From Desulfococcaceae bacterium HSG9 (GTDB lineage: Bacteria; Desulfobacterota; Desulfobacteria; Desulfobacterales; JAUCGF01), in NCBI GenBank assembly GCA_030378005.1, contig JAUCGF010000127.1, positions 1 to 39,397 on the forward strand: 39,397 nucleotides of DNA. The letters run 5' to 3'. The notes below the pieces were generated by a model that saw only the letters and a program-made list of their open reading frames with translations, did not search any database and was not told the origin of the DNA. This document shows positions 26,226-35,110 of this stretch, piece by piece. Position 1 is the first letter of the stretch. Each line of letters begins with the position of its first letter. The translations under genes were made by a program, and so were the position numbers.

Positions 26226-26272
26226 AAAATTCCAACTTATAATCAAAATTATAATAAAATCGGAGGAAATTT

Positions 26273-26608
26273 ATGGAGTTAAGCACAGAACAAATTGATG
26301 ACATTCTTGTCATCGCACTGAAAGCAGAAATTTTGGATGCCAGCAATTCGAAGAAATTCAGAGCGCAGATGACATCTTTGCTGGAAGAATCGCAAAAAGT
26401 GGTTTTTGATATGAACCAAATCAAATTTATTGACAGTTCCGGATGCGGCACTTTATTGTCTTGTTTGAGACAGTTAAATGGCAATGGCGGTGATCTCAAA
26501 TTGAGCGGTGTCCAGAAACCGGTGCGCACATTGTTTGAACTGGTCCGTATGCATCGTATTATTGAAATTTATGACCAAAAAGATGACGCGGTGTGTTCGT
26601 TTCAGTAG
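26273..26608 (+). CDS. STAS-domain anti-sigma factor antagonist
   Basis: A 111-residue SpoIIAA/RsbV-type protein. The helix-capping phosphorylation site lies in IKFIDSSGCGTLLSCLRQ, with adjacent serines where the regulatory Ser/Thr sits. It would be phosphorylated by the HATPase domain and dephosphorylated by the SpoIIE domain of the preceding gene. CGGAGGA lies upstream of the ATG and the gap to that gene is 47 bases. No sigma factor is nearby, so the output may be another target, as in many proteobacterial partner switches. Confidence 0.93.
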   Translation: MELSTEQIDDILVIALKAEILDASNSKKFRAQMTSLLEESQKVVFDMNQIKFIDSSGCGTLLSCLRQLNGNGGDLKLSGVQKPVRTLFELVRMHRIIEIYDQKDDAVCSFQ

Positions 26609-26635
26609 GTAATTATAAGCGGCGGCTATACAATC

Positions 26636-28183
26636 ATGCGAGCGATTCTGATAACCACTAACGAACTGGTTGAACCCACCCCCTGGGGAGATGCATATCC
26701 TTCAGCGATGATGCCTCTCATAGACCGCCCCTTTATCCAACATGTCGTCGAATACCTTGTTAACCAGGGGTTTAACAGATTTGATGTTGTACTCTGCCAA
26801 TATCCTGAAAAAATTAAAGCCCTGTTAGGTGATGGTAGCCGATGGGGCGTAAAATTCCAATACCATGTTGTCAAAGAACCTTCAAAATCTGTTCATGTGT
26901 TAAGATGCCTTGATTTCGACAAGAATGATGAATGGTTGTTGCTTGTATCTGCCGACCGTTTATGCCAAGCCGACTTTAAACCTCTGAAACCGGCCTTGCT
27001 ATCTTGCCATCGTATTTTATATTGCGCCATACATCAGAGAAACGAACACAAAGATAAAAAATTGTGTTGGTCCGGTTGGGCGCAGCTTTCAAAGCAGTGC
27101 TGTCTGGCCGCCCCCGGAAAATGTGATGAAGATGGACTTTTTGAATATTTGCTTTCTTTTCAATATACGAAACCGGAGTTTGTGATTATATCTGATATAA
27201 TCCGCTCCCACTCTTATGCCGGTATTATGGCCGCCCATAAAGCGGTTTTAAGCAAACAATTCAACGGTTTGATACTGGCGGCGCGCGAAGTTGAAGAAGG
27301 TGTCTGGCTGTCGCGTAATATCAGTCTGCATCCGACCGTACAAATTCAGCGTCCGATCTATATCGGACAAAATTGCCGTATCAGCAAAGGGGTCCGATTG
27401 GGACCACATACCGTTATTGGTGATAACTGCGTCATTGATGATAAAACCATCCTTCGTAATACCATTATTCTTCCTGGCAGTTATGTGGGGATATCATTGG
27501 AGCTTCAGGATGTTGTGGTTGATCAATACCGTTTGATCAATATTCGACTGGAATCAGCGGTGACCATCACGGAAAACTTTATTATGGGAAGTTTGCCTGA
27601 AAAGCAATTTCCCCGATGGCTGAAATCTATTCCGTCACGCTTATTGGCGGCCATACTTCTGATTCTGACATCTCCTTTTTTTCTTGCCATAGTTTTGATC
27701 CTTAAAATGTTAAAACGGCCATTGTTTAACCGGAAAAAAGCAGTGCGTCTGCCAGCACCGCATGACCCGGAACTATGGTGTATTTTTTCACTGCTTCGTT
27801 TCCATCCTTTTAAACCGGCGTCTGACGGGGCTGATCAGTCAAATGCGCTACCTGATATAAGTTGGCAAACGTTGCTATTTTATTTTTTCCCGGCACTGAT
27901 TAATATTATGCGCGGACATTTGAGATTTGTTGGTGTTGCACCGCGAACTGCTGATGAAATCAAGATATTACCTCCGGATTGGCGCATTCTTTATCTTCAG
28001 AGTAAAATAGGTCTTATCAGTGAAGCCTTAGTCTATTTTGGCGCCAACCCCAGTGAAGATGAATTGCGCGTCGCCGAAACGTTTTACTCCGTATCCGCGT
28101 CATGGAAATATGACTTGAAATTACTGGCCAAATATTTTGGACAACTTGTTTATCTTTGGCCCAAACCTAATATGAAAACCTGA
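26636..28183 (+). CDS. Nucleotidyltransferase-like / hexapeptide / sugar-transferase-like fusion
   Basis: A 515-residue protein with three recognisable parts. Residues 1-200 resemble sugar-1-phosphate nucleotidyltransferases (PLIDRPFIQHVVEYLVNQGF), but the GxGTR..P.T loop and the PKP lysine are absent. Residues about 220-300 are left-handed beta-helix hexapeptide repeats (IGQNCRISKGVRLGPHTVIG). Residues 330-350 form a membrane helix, followed by a segment like bacterial phosphoglycosyl transferases (INIMRGHLRFVGVAPRT, then a KIGLISEA counterpart of KPGITG). Key motifs of both enzyme domains are altered, so it may be a pseudo-enzyme or have changed specificity. It lies 27 bases after the STAS gene and 12 before sat-cysC. 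Confidence 0.75.
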   Translation: MRAILITTNELVEPTPWGDAYPSAMMPLIDRPFIQHVVEYLVNQGFNRFDVVLCQYPEKIKALLGDGSRWGVKFQYHVVKEPSKSVHVLRCLDFDKNDEWLLLVSADRLCQADFKPLKPALLSCHRILYCAIHQRNEHKDKKLCWSGWAQLSKQCCLAAPGKCDEDGLFEYLLSFQYTKPEFVIISDIIRSHSYAGIMAAHKAVLSKQFNGLILAAREVEEGVWLSRNISLHPTVQIQRPIYIGQNCRISKGVRLGPHTVIGDNCVIDDKTILRNTIILPGSYVGISLELQDVVVDQYRLINIRLESAVTITENFIMGSLPEKQFPRWLKSIPSRLLAAILLILTSPFFLAIVLILKMLKRPLFNRKKAVRLPAPHDPELWCIFSLLRFHPFKPASDGADQSNALPDISWQTLLFYFFPALINIMRGHLRFVGVAPRTADEIKILPPDWRILYLQSKIGLISEALVYFGANPSEDELRVAETFYSVSASWKYDLKLLAKYFGQLVYLWPKPNMKT

Positions 28184-28195
28184 TTGGAAATGTGA

Positions 28196-29908
28196 ATGAA
28201 CCATCTGCAAATACCTCATGGAAACGAACTGGTCAATTTGATTGCGCCTCCTGAACGCGCCCTGATTTTAAAAAAACTATCCTTGAATTTACAAACGGTT
28301 AACCTGCCTCGCCGATCTGTATCCGATCTTGAGTTATTGATGAATGGTGCTTTTTCGCCATTACGCGGTTTTATGACGCATGCGGATTATGAATCCGTTC
28401 TTGACCGGATGCGCCTTCAGAATGAAACGCTTTGGCCGCTTCCGGTTTGTTTGGATATTTCCGAGGCGGAAGCTGACAGCTTAGAGACGGGACAATCCGT
28501 TGCCTTGAGAGATGGTGAGGGATTCATGTTGGCAGTGATGCACATTCAAGATATTTGGCGTTTTGATAAACTTCGTGAGGCCGAAAAAATATTTGGCACA
28601 CAAGATATTCAACATCCGGGGGTCGAGCATCTTTTGAATCATAAAGGTACGCACTATATTGGCGGTGTGATCGAAGGTATCCAATTACCATTGCATGCCG
28701 CCTTTAAAGGGCTACGCCATACACCGGCTGAACTCAGAGCGCTCTTTACAAAATTTGGCTGGCGGCGCGTGATTGGCTTTCATACGCGTAATCCGCTGCA
28801 TCGCGCCCAATTTGAGATGACGATCAAAGCGATGGCTAATGCTCGCGCCAATTTATTGCTTCACCCGATTGCGGGCCGTGCCAAACCCAGTGATATCGAC
28901 TACTATACGCGCATCCACTGTTATCTATCGGTGAGTAAGTATTATCCGCCCAGTTCGATGTTGCTGAGTTTACTGCCTTTGACGATGCGGATGGCCGGCC
29001 CGCGTGAGGCTTTATGGCACGCCATTATTCGCAAAAATTATGGATGCACCCATTTTATCGTGGGGCGAAGCCATGCCGGCCCCGGGTTACGTACCGATGG
29101 ACAGCCATTTTATGAATCTCACGCGGCTCAGGAATTGTTAAAATCGTATCAAACTGAATTGGGCATTGAAATTATCACCTTTGATGAATTTGTTTATGTA
29201 GCTGATGACGATATTTACGTTCCAGAAAACGAAACACCCGCCGGTGCAACGGTGCGGCGGCTTTCCAACGATGATTTTCATCTAAAATTACGTCATAGCC
29301 GCCGCATTCCCAAATGGTTTACTTTTCCCGAAGTTGTCGATGAACTGCGCAAAGCCTATCCCCCTCGTCATAAACAAGGATTTACGATTTTTTGCACCGG
29401 TTTATCCGGTGCCGGGAAATCTACGATTGCCCGTGTGCTTTATTCACGTTTTCTGGAAATGGGAGGGCGCCCGGTAACCTTGCTTGATGGCGATATCGTC
29501 AGGCACAACCTTTCTAACGAATTGGGTTTTTCCAGGGAACACCGCGATATCAATGTAAAACGCATCGGGTTTGTTGCCAGTGAAATCACGAAAAATCGTG
29601 GAATTGCGATCTGTGCGCCCATTGCGCCATACACCGCCAGCCGTAAGCAGGTACGTCGTATGATCGAAAAGTATGGGGGCTACTTCGAAGTGTATGTGGA
29701 GACGCCGCTAGCCGTATGTGAAGGCCGTGATCGCAAGGGATTATATGCCAAAGCGCGCGCGGGTATTATTAAAGGATATACCGGCATTGACGATCCATAT
29801 CAAGAGCCTTTGAACCCGGAAGTTTCTATCGATACGACTGATATAACACCGGATGAAGCGGTACAAGAGGTGCTTCTTCATCTGGGACGCGCCGGTTACA
29901 CGCGTTGA
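28196..29908 (+). CDS. sat-cysC: Fused ATP sulfurylase - APS kinase, sulfurylase active site altered
   Basis: A 570-residue fusion. Residues 1-385 are ATP sulfurylase; residues about 392-570 are APS kinase with P-loop GLSGAGKST, LDGDIVRHNLSNELGFS and KGLYAKARAG, all intact. In the sulfurylase part, the usual FQTRNPLHRAH is FHTRNPLHRAQ and the usual GRDHAGPG is GRSHAGPG, changing residues normally needed for catalysis, including the second His of the HxxH motif. The kinase would make PAPS for sulfotransferases, e.g. polysaccharide sulfation. It follows the sugar-transferase-like gene by 12 bases, suggesting one operon. A dissimilatory sulfate-reduction role is unlikely for this fusion. Confidence 0.9.
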   Translation: MNHLQIPHGNELVNLIAPPERALILKKLSLNLQTVNLPRRSVSDLELLMNGAFSPLRGFMTHADYESVLDRMRLQNETLWPLPVCLDISEAEADSLETGQSVALRDGEGFMLAVMHIQDIWRFDKLREAEKIFGTQDIQHPGVEHLLNHKGTHYIGGVIEGIQLPLHAAFKGLRHTPAELRALFTKFGWRRVIGFHTRNPLHRAQFEMTIKAMANARANLLLHPIAGRAKPSDIDYYTRIHCYLSVSKYYPPSSMLLSLLPLTMRMAGPREALWHAIIRKNYGCTHFIVGRSHAGPGLRTDGQPFYESHAAQELLKSYQTELGIEIITFDEFVYVADDDIYVPENETPAGATVRRLSNDDFHLKLRHSRRIPKWFTFPEVVDELRKAYPPRHKQGFTIFCTGLSGAGKSTIARVLYSRFLEMGGRPVTLLDGDIVRHNLSNELGFSREHRDINVKRIGFVASEITKNRGIAICAPIAPYTASRKQVRRMIEKYGGYFEVYVETPLAVCEGRDRKGLYAKARAGIIKGYTGIDDPYQEPLNPEVSIDTTDITPDEAVQEVLLHLGRAGYTR

Positions 29909-30016
29909 AATTTGAAGTCACACATTTGAAATGCAAAGTTTTTTATAACTCGACAGTCATAATCATAAATTCTTGTAAGTTACTAAAAACATTTAGCTAT
30001 ACTTATAACTTCAAAC

Positions 30017-30442
30017 TTAAATCATCTGCCCGTGAGCTTCACGCAAGCGCCGGCTCAAAGTTTGAATCAGTTCGATAGCAATGGAGGGATATTTGGCAAT
30101 TTCATCACGAATGTTCCAATGATCAAGAGACAGTGCTTGTGTATCCCGAACAGCAATCACACTGGCTGTGCGCACATAGTCATCTAACACAGCCATCTCG
30201 CCGAAATAGTTGTCGGGACCAAACATTCCGATTTTTTTTTCGTTGGCGGTTCCTGTACCAATAACGACTTTGACTTTTCCCTTAATCAGAATAAAAACAC
30301 GACCATCACGTTCCCCTTCTCTGATAATAGCATCTCCCTTCTTATAAAAATGAAGTTGTGCTCTTTTGGCGATCCGTTTAATATCTCTCTTTTTTAACAT
30401 TGAAAAGAGAGATATGCGGGCGATTATTTCAGCATGGCCCAT
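30017..30442 (-). CDS. Cyclic-nucleotide-binding-domain protein
   Basis: A 141-residue single-domain CRP-like sensor without a DNA-binding helix-turn-helix. The fold is clear: ISLFSMLKKRDIKRIAKRAQ at the N-terminus, GDAIIREGERDGRVFILIKG, and the phosphate-binding cassette region FGEMAVLDDYVRTASVIA, where the usual Arg-Thr/Ser pair is present. The start is ATG 30442 with AAGGAGA upstream. It could bind cAMP, cGMP or c-di-GMP, or simply act as a protein-interaction module. The Roadblock-like gene lies about 100 bases upstream in the same direction. Confidence 0.9.
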   Translation of the reverse strand: MGHAEIIARISLFSMLKKRDIKRIAKRAQLHFYKKGDAIIREGERDGRVFILIKGKVKVVIGTGTANEKKIGMFGPDNYFGEMAVLDDYVRTASVIAVRDTQALSLDHWNIRDEIAKYPSIAIELIQTLSRRLREAHGQMI

Positions 30443-30545
30443 CAGCAAAGTCTCCTTATAGCATTGTCGAGTATCAGTGTTCTTTAGTAACAACCTGCAA
30501 TTACGGGCAAACTGATTTTTGATTCGAGCAACAAAGCAGGCTACA

Positions 30546-30959
30546 TTATTTACGTGCTTGGGTCAAAATTCGTTTGATACCTAAAACTGCACGTTCAATG
30601 AGTTCAACTACGGTAATTGCGTTGCGAGTGATAACAATTAATACAACGGGTTGCTCAAGCACATTAAAAAAACGAAAAAACATGATGTTCCCGGAATTGT
30701 CGGTCAAAGTGATTTGTTGTATCGGACTTAGATCAGCTTTGTCACGAGCATTTGGGAGCATTTGACCGATCGTATTGGCTAAATCAGACAACTTATCAGA
30801 TTCATACGTAGATTCGATATCATTAATTAATTCGCCATCAGCCGTCGCTAAAAGAGCCGCTTTAAACCCTCCCTCTCTGGCAACATGCTGTAATTGTTTT
30901 TTTAACGCTTCGATCTGTTTTTCAGATCGATTTTTACGTCTTTCCTGTTCACGCGCCAT
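30546..30959 (-). CDS. Roadblock/LC7-like protein
   Basis: A 137-residue protein with a basic helical N-terminus (REQERRKNRSEKQIEALKKQ) and a C-terminal domain of Roadblock/LC7 shape: GGFKAALLATADGELINDI, ...LANTIGQMLP..., and PVVLIVITRNAITVVELIER. Such proteins are often GTPase-activating partners in bacterial polarity or motility modules, as with MglB, but no Ras-like GTPase is encoded nearby. It is likely expressed with the downstream cNMP-binding protein. Family assignment is moderate. Confidence 0.6.
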   Translation of the reverse strand: MAREQERRKNRSEKQIEALKKQLQHVAREGGFKAALLATADGELINDIESTYESDKLSDLANTIGQMLPNARDKADLSPIQQITLTDNSGNIMFFRFFNVLEQPVVLIVITRNAITVVELIERAVLGIKRILTQARK

Positions 30960-31009
30960 CGCTGTCTTTAATCCTTTTTTGCGGTTTGCAGATTTGAAAT
31001 ATTTTTAAA

Positions 31010-31529
31010 CTTTACACGAATAAATAAAAACATCATTATGTCCTTGATAAGATACAGTGTAAACCGATTAATGAAGGATGTCAAAATTTACATAAAAATA
31101 TTATTTGGTAAAGCTTTTTTATTTGCTTTTCAGTAAATATTATCAAATTATGATTTTTTTGTATAGTTGTCCGATGTAAATTTGTGCTGGAATAAAAATT
31201 AATCTCTTACCTAATTAACCGTTTTGGAGATAATAATGACACAATTTGTCAGTCGGAACGGCATAATATAACCATATATAAACTAATCGCAAAAATCATG
31301 CCAGAACAAACTGAAAACCGATGGTTATAATGTGTTCTAAATACGTCGAGAGACTGAAACCTAAACCATAAAATCACAAATTGTGACCTACGGAGTATAT
31401 CCATCTGGCGATAAAACGTGTAATCTTGACAAAGCCCTTATAATCAAATATACACATCAAACTGATAGTGCAAAGTTAAAATTCAAGATCATAACAGATA
31501 TAATCTATTATTTTAAGGAGAATCCGATA
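31010..31529. other. Gene-free interval upstream of the dehydrogenase-hydratase gene
   Basis: About 520 bases between divergent genes with no convincing small gene or RNA. GTCAAAATTTAC occurs at 31080-31091, similar to the motifs at 4594-4939. A TATAAT (31498-31503) about 30 bases before the ATG could be a -10 element but lacks a good -35. Confidence 0.35.
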
Positions 31530-33551
31530 ATGCAGAATAAACAACTCTATCGCTCGTATTTTAATCCGTTACTAATCAAACCCCATCGTCCGCTTCCAAA
31601 GGAAATCGCCATTATCGGCGCAGGCACGATCGGCCCGGATATTGGCTACTATCTTAAAAGCGCATTGCCAAATATCAAACTGTTTCTTGTGGATATTGAT
31701 GAAAAACCGCTTCAGGCGGCTGAAAAACGTATAAAAGGGTATATCCAAAAGGCGATTGATCGCAGAAAAATGAAACCCTCCCAAGCAGAACTCGTCAGCG
31801 CAAATATCGTTTATACAACCGCGTATGAACAGATTAAAGATTGCGACTTGATAATTGAAGCGGCCACTGAAAATATTCCTTTAAAGCAGAAAATTTTCGA
31901 TACTATTGAAAAGCTGGTAAGTGAAGACGCGATTATCACTTCCAATACCAGTTCCATACCCGCGGATCGTTTGTTTAACAATATGCGCAACCCATCACGA
32001 ACGACAATCACCCATTTCTTCGCACCCGCTTGGCGCAGTTTGCCGGTGGAGGTGATTAATTGGGAGGGCGGCAGTCAGGAAACCCTGGATTATCTATTCT
32101 GGTTTTTTGCTCAAACCGGTAAAGCGCCAATCATTACAGACAATGCGATCTGTTTTGTGCTGGACCGTATTTTTGACAACTGGTGCAATGATGCCGCCTA
32201 TTTATTGGATCACGCCACCGCTGCTCAGATTGATTCAACCGCGGCTGAGTTTGTTTTTGCAGGTCCCTTTTTTGTGTTAAACATGGCCAACGGCAATCCG
32301 ATTATCGTAGAAACGAATACACTTCAAATGGAAGAAGGCGATCATTATCTGCCCGCATCAATTTTTAACTCGGTGGACCGTTGGCTCACCGTGCGTCCGG
32401 GACAAACCATTGATATGCCGGATGATCTAAAAATGCGTATCCGTGACCGTATGTTGGGAATTTTGTTTTCCCAGTCTTTCGACATTATTGATCGGGGCAT
32501 CGGAACTTGCGCGGATCTGAATTTTGGCTGCCAGGTTGCGCTGGGATTTAAACAAGGCCCGTTTGATATTATGCGCGCGCTTGGCAAAACCGAAGTCGAG
32601 CGCATTATGACCCGCTTTGAAACCGAACGCCCCGGTTTCCCAAAAGCCGGCAATCCTTTTGATTATTATCAGGATTTTAATCGTCATATCCTATTGGATG
32701 AACAAGACGGCGTTAAGATCATTACGTTGCGACGTCCTCAGGCGATGAATGCCTTGAGCGACGAAGTAACAGGCGAAATTCTGAATGTCTTAAAACAATA
32801 TGCGGCGAATCCTGATGTTAAAGGATTTGTTATCACCGGTTACGGCAATAGCGCTTTTTCTGCCGGTGCCGATATTGGTAAATTCCCCAAGATGCTTGGC
32901 AATAAAGCGGCATCAGCCGAATATGCCAAAGAATGCGCCAAAGTACAACAATTTTTAGACAAAATGGAAAAACCGGTGGTCGCAGCCGTGAACGGCTTGG
33001 CGTTGGGAGGCGGATTGGAAATAGCGATTCGTTGCCATCGAATCATTGCCACTAAAACAGCCCGTTTTCAGTTTCCTGAGATTACGCTCGGTATTTTGCC
33101 GGGGCTTGGCGGATGTATCGTTCCCTATCGCAGATGGCCTGAAGGTGCCGTGCTTTTTCACGAAATGATTTGTCATGGGCGTCCTCTCAGTGTGAATGAA
33201 GCCGCCGATATCGGCATGGTAGCTCAAATCACGGATGACTATGCCGCCATGATTCAAACCGCTATTGAAACTGTAAACCAATTAGAGGGGCAAATCATAC
33301 GCATCCCAGACGGCTCTGTCGATATTCCCGATGTAAATATTCCGGATGAGCCATACTCCGGCAAGCAAAAATTGAGCAGGGAAGCGGTTACGATTTGTGC
33401 GCAGACAATTCAGGACGGTGCTGCCTCTGACAGCTTTACGGATGCCTTGGAAATTTGCTATAACGGTTTTGCCGAAATCGCTTGCACGGATGCGGCTAAA
33501 GAAGGCATCACCGCTTTTTTGGAAAGACGTCCGCCACAGTTCGATAAATAA
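31530..33551 (+). CDS. 3-hydroxyacyl-CoA dehydrogenase - enoyl-CoA hydratase fusion (HAD first)
   Basis: A 673-residue fusion that would hydrate an enoyl-CoA and oxidise the 3-hydroxyacyl-CoA with NAD. The start is ATG 31530 (AAGGAG nine bases upstream); a longer frame reaches 31383 but has no such site. Residues 1-370 are the dehydrogenase: NAD fold IAIIGAGTIGPDIGYYL and the catalytic-His region ITHFFAPAWRSLPVEV. Residues about 390-673 are a crotonase with both catalytic glutamates (ALGGGLEIAIRC and FPEITLGI). The domain order is opposite to FadB/FadJ and matches archaeal fusions such as the crotonyl-CoA hydratase/dehydrogenase of Metallosphaera. Substrate is not known. Confidence 0.9.
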   Translation: MQNKQLYRSYFNPLLIKPHRPLPKEIAIIGAGTIGPDIGYYLKSALPNIKLFLVDIDEKPLQAAEKRIKGYIQKAIDRRKMKPSQAELVSANIVYTTAYEQIKDCDLIIEAATENIPLKQKIFDTIEKLVSEDAIITSNTSSIPADRLFNNMRNPSRTTITHFFAPAWRSLPVEVINWEGGSQETLDYLFWFFAQTGKAPIITDNAICFVLDRIFDNWCNDAAYLLDHATAAQIDSTAAEFVFAGPFFVLNMANGNPIIVETNTLQMEEGDHYLPASIFNSVDRWLTVRPGQTIDMPDDLKMRIRDRMLGILFSQSFDIIDRGIGTCADLNFGCQVALGFKQGPFDIMRALGKTEVERIMTRFETERPGFPKAGNPFDYYQDFNRHILLDEQDGVKIITLRRPQAMNALSDEVTGEILNVLKQYAANPDVKGFVITGYGNSAFSAGADIGKFPKMLGNKAASAEYAKECAKVQQFLDKMEKPVVAAVNGLALGGGLEIAIRCHRIIATKTARFQFPEITLGILPGLGGCIVPYRRWPEGAVLFHEMICHGRPLSVNEAADIGMVAQITDDYAAMIQTAIETVNQLEGQIIRIPDGSVDIPDVNIPDEPYSGKQKLSREAVTICAQTIQDGAASDSFTDALEICYNGFAEIACTDAAKEGITAFLERRPPQFDK

Positions 33552-33582
33552 CAAAATTCAAACGGCCTGAAAAATCAGGATT

Positions 33583-33642
33583 GGAGTGCCGACTTCAGTC
33601 AGCTTTGCCCGTGACGCAAGCTAAATCCGGCACTCCTTTTTG
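33583..33642 (+). terminator. Terminator of the dehydrogenase-hydratase gene
   Basis: GGAGTGCCG (33583-33591) pairs with CGGCACTCC (about 33628-33636), followed by TTTTTG; the loop holds a second small hairpin (AGCTT...AAGCT). It lies about 30 bases after the stop codon. Confidence 0.75.
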
Positions 33643-33664
33643 TTAATAGGAGTTAATGCACTAA

Positions 33665-33744
33665 AGTAGGTCGGGTTAGCGATAGCGTAACCCGACAATA
33701 TTGCCGGTTGATGTCGGGTTACGCTATCGCTAACCCGACCTACT
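33665..33744. repeat. REPIN-like perfect inverted repeat (33-bp arms)
   Basis: AGTAGGTCGGGTTAGCGATA... (33665-33697) and its exact inverse complement (33712-33744) flank a 14-base spacer. Each arm is itself nearly palindromic around GCGATAGCG, so each arm resembles one REP and the pair a REPIN. Similar AGGTCGGGTTAGCG repeats are widespread in bacteria. It sits between two convergent genes and may also stop transcription. Confidence 0.85.
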
Positions 33745-33805
33745 GAGTTTGTGCTAACCGATTTGGTAATATGTGTAGGTTATTTCGTCCACAATTCTTA
33801 GATTC

Positions 33806-35110
33806 TTACTTCAATAAATTCGGCAAATACAGCACCAATTGGGGGAAAAGCATCAAAATCAGCACACAAAGTAAATAAGCGGGCAGAAAGTAGGTAACGC
33901 CTTTGAAAACATCTTTGATGGGAACGTCTTTAGCCATACCTGCGACAACATAAGTGGTTGCACCCACCGGCGGCGTTACCGCGCCAAGGGTGGTTATCAC
34001 CGTGATCGTAACAGCGAACCAAAGCGGATCGTAGCCCAGGCTGATTGCCACCGGAAAAAAGATCGGGATCGTAATCAGAAGCAGTGCCAAGGCGTCCATG
34101 ATAGCACCGCCGATGACATAGATAGCGAAAATAATGATCATAATGGCGACATCAGGCGCGGGTAAATGCACCACCCATTCAGCGATATCAAAAGGGATAC
34201 GCGTAACCGCCAGAAAACGGCCGAATATCATCGCACCTGCAATAATGGTGATCACCATGCAGGATATAAGCAGCGTGTCCGTAATCGAATTGACAAAGCC
34301 ATTCCAAGTCAGGCTGCGCCGGATCACGCAAATCAGAACAGCGCACAGAGAGCCGACCGCGCCGGCTTCGGAAGGCGTGAAAATTCCGAAAAAAAGACCT
34401 GACATTACCAATAAAAAAAGCAGCCCCATTTCAAAAGCGCCGGAAAGCGCCTTGATTTTTTTGATCAAACCGGCTCGCGGGCCGGCCGGTCCCCAATTCG
34501 GATGGAAATAACATACAGCATAAACGCTGACCAACAGTAAAAGCGTTAAAATAATGCCTGCACCCACACCGCCGTAAAAAAGTTTGGCAATGGATTGCTC
34601 GGTCGATAGACCGATAACAATCAGCACCACACTCGGCGGAATGACGACACCCAAGGTGGAGCCACAGGCAATCGCACCTGTGCTTAACATATCATTGTAT
34701 TTGTATTTTTTCATCTGCGGCAGTGCAACCGTAGTCATTGTCGCGGCAGTGGCCGCATTGGACCCGCAGATCGCGGAAAAAGCGGAACACGCCATTATCG
34801 TGGCCATAGCCAATCCACCACGAATATGTCCCACCCATTTATAAGCGGCGTTATACAATTTTGTATTGATACCGGCATAAAAAGCGATCTGCCCCATAAA
34901 AATAAACAGCGGAATAACCGTAAGGCCATAGCTGTTAAAGGTGTCCCAAAACACAGCACTGACCATGTTAAGCCCGGCTTTAAATGATATGACATAACAA
35001 AAGCCGATAAAACCTGTCAGCCCCATAGCAAAACCAACCGGCATTCCCAGCAAAAATATTACCAACAGCAGAGCTATGATTCCGATAAGCCCGATTATGG
35101 CAAGACTCAT
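33806..35110 (-). CDS. TRAP transporter large permease, DctM family (second system)
   Basis: A 434-residue polytopic permease. The start is ATG 35110, which overlaps the dctQ stop as ATGA and has AAGGAGG upstream; the longer frame is rejected. Motifs: MPVGFAMGLTGFIGF near the N-terminus, MACSAFSAICGSNAATAATM near residue 105, GSTLGVVIPPSVVLIVIG, SEAGAVGSLCAVLI, and TTLGAVTPPVGATTY near residue 370. It forms a sodium-driven uptake channel with the DctQ encoded just upstream. No substrate-binding protein gene is beside it in the window, so the substrate is unknown. Confidence 0.95.
   Translation of the reverse strand: MSLAIIGLIGIIALLLVIFLLGMPVGFAMGLTGFIGFCYVISFKAGLNMVSAVFWDTFNSYGLTVIPLFIFMGQIAFYAGINTKLYNAAYKWVGHIRGGLAMATIMACSAFSAICGSNAATAATMTTVALPQMKKYKYNDMLSTGAIACGSTLGVVIPPSVVLIVIGLSTEQSIAKLFYGGVGAGIILTLLLLVSVYAVCYFHPNWGPAGPRAGLIKKIKALSGAFEMGLLFLLVMSGLFFGIFTPSEAGAVGSLCAVLICVIRRSLTWNGFVNSITDTLLISCMVITIIAGAMIFGRFLAVTRIPFDIAEWVVHLPAPDVAIMIIIFAIYVIGGAIMDALALLLITIPIFFPVAISLGYDPLWFAVTITVITTLGAVTPPVGATTYVVAGMAKDVPIKDVFKGVTYFLPAYLLCVLILMLFPQLVLYLPNLLK

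Noticed and set aside
31383..31529. N-terminal extension of the dehydrogenase-hydratase fusion
   Set aside because: No similarity to the family and no ribosome-binding site; AAGGAG precedes the ATG at 31530.
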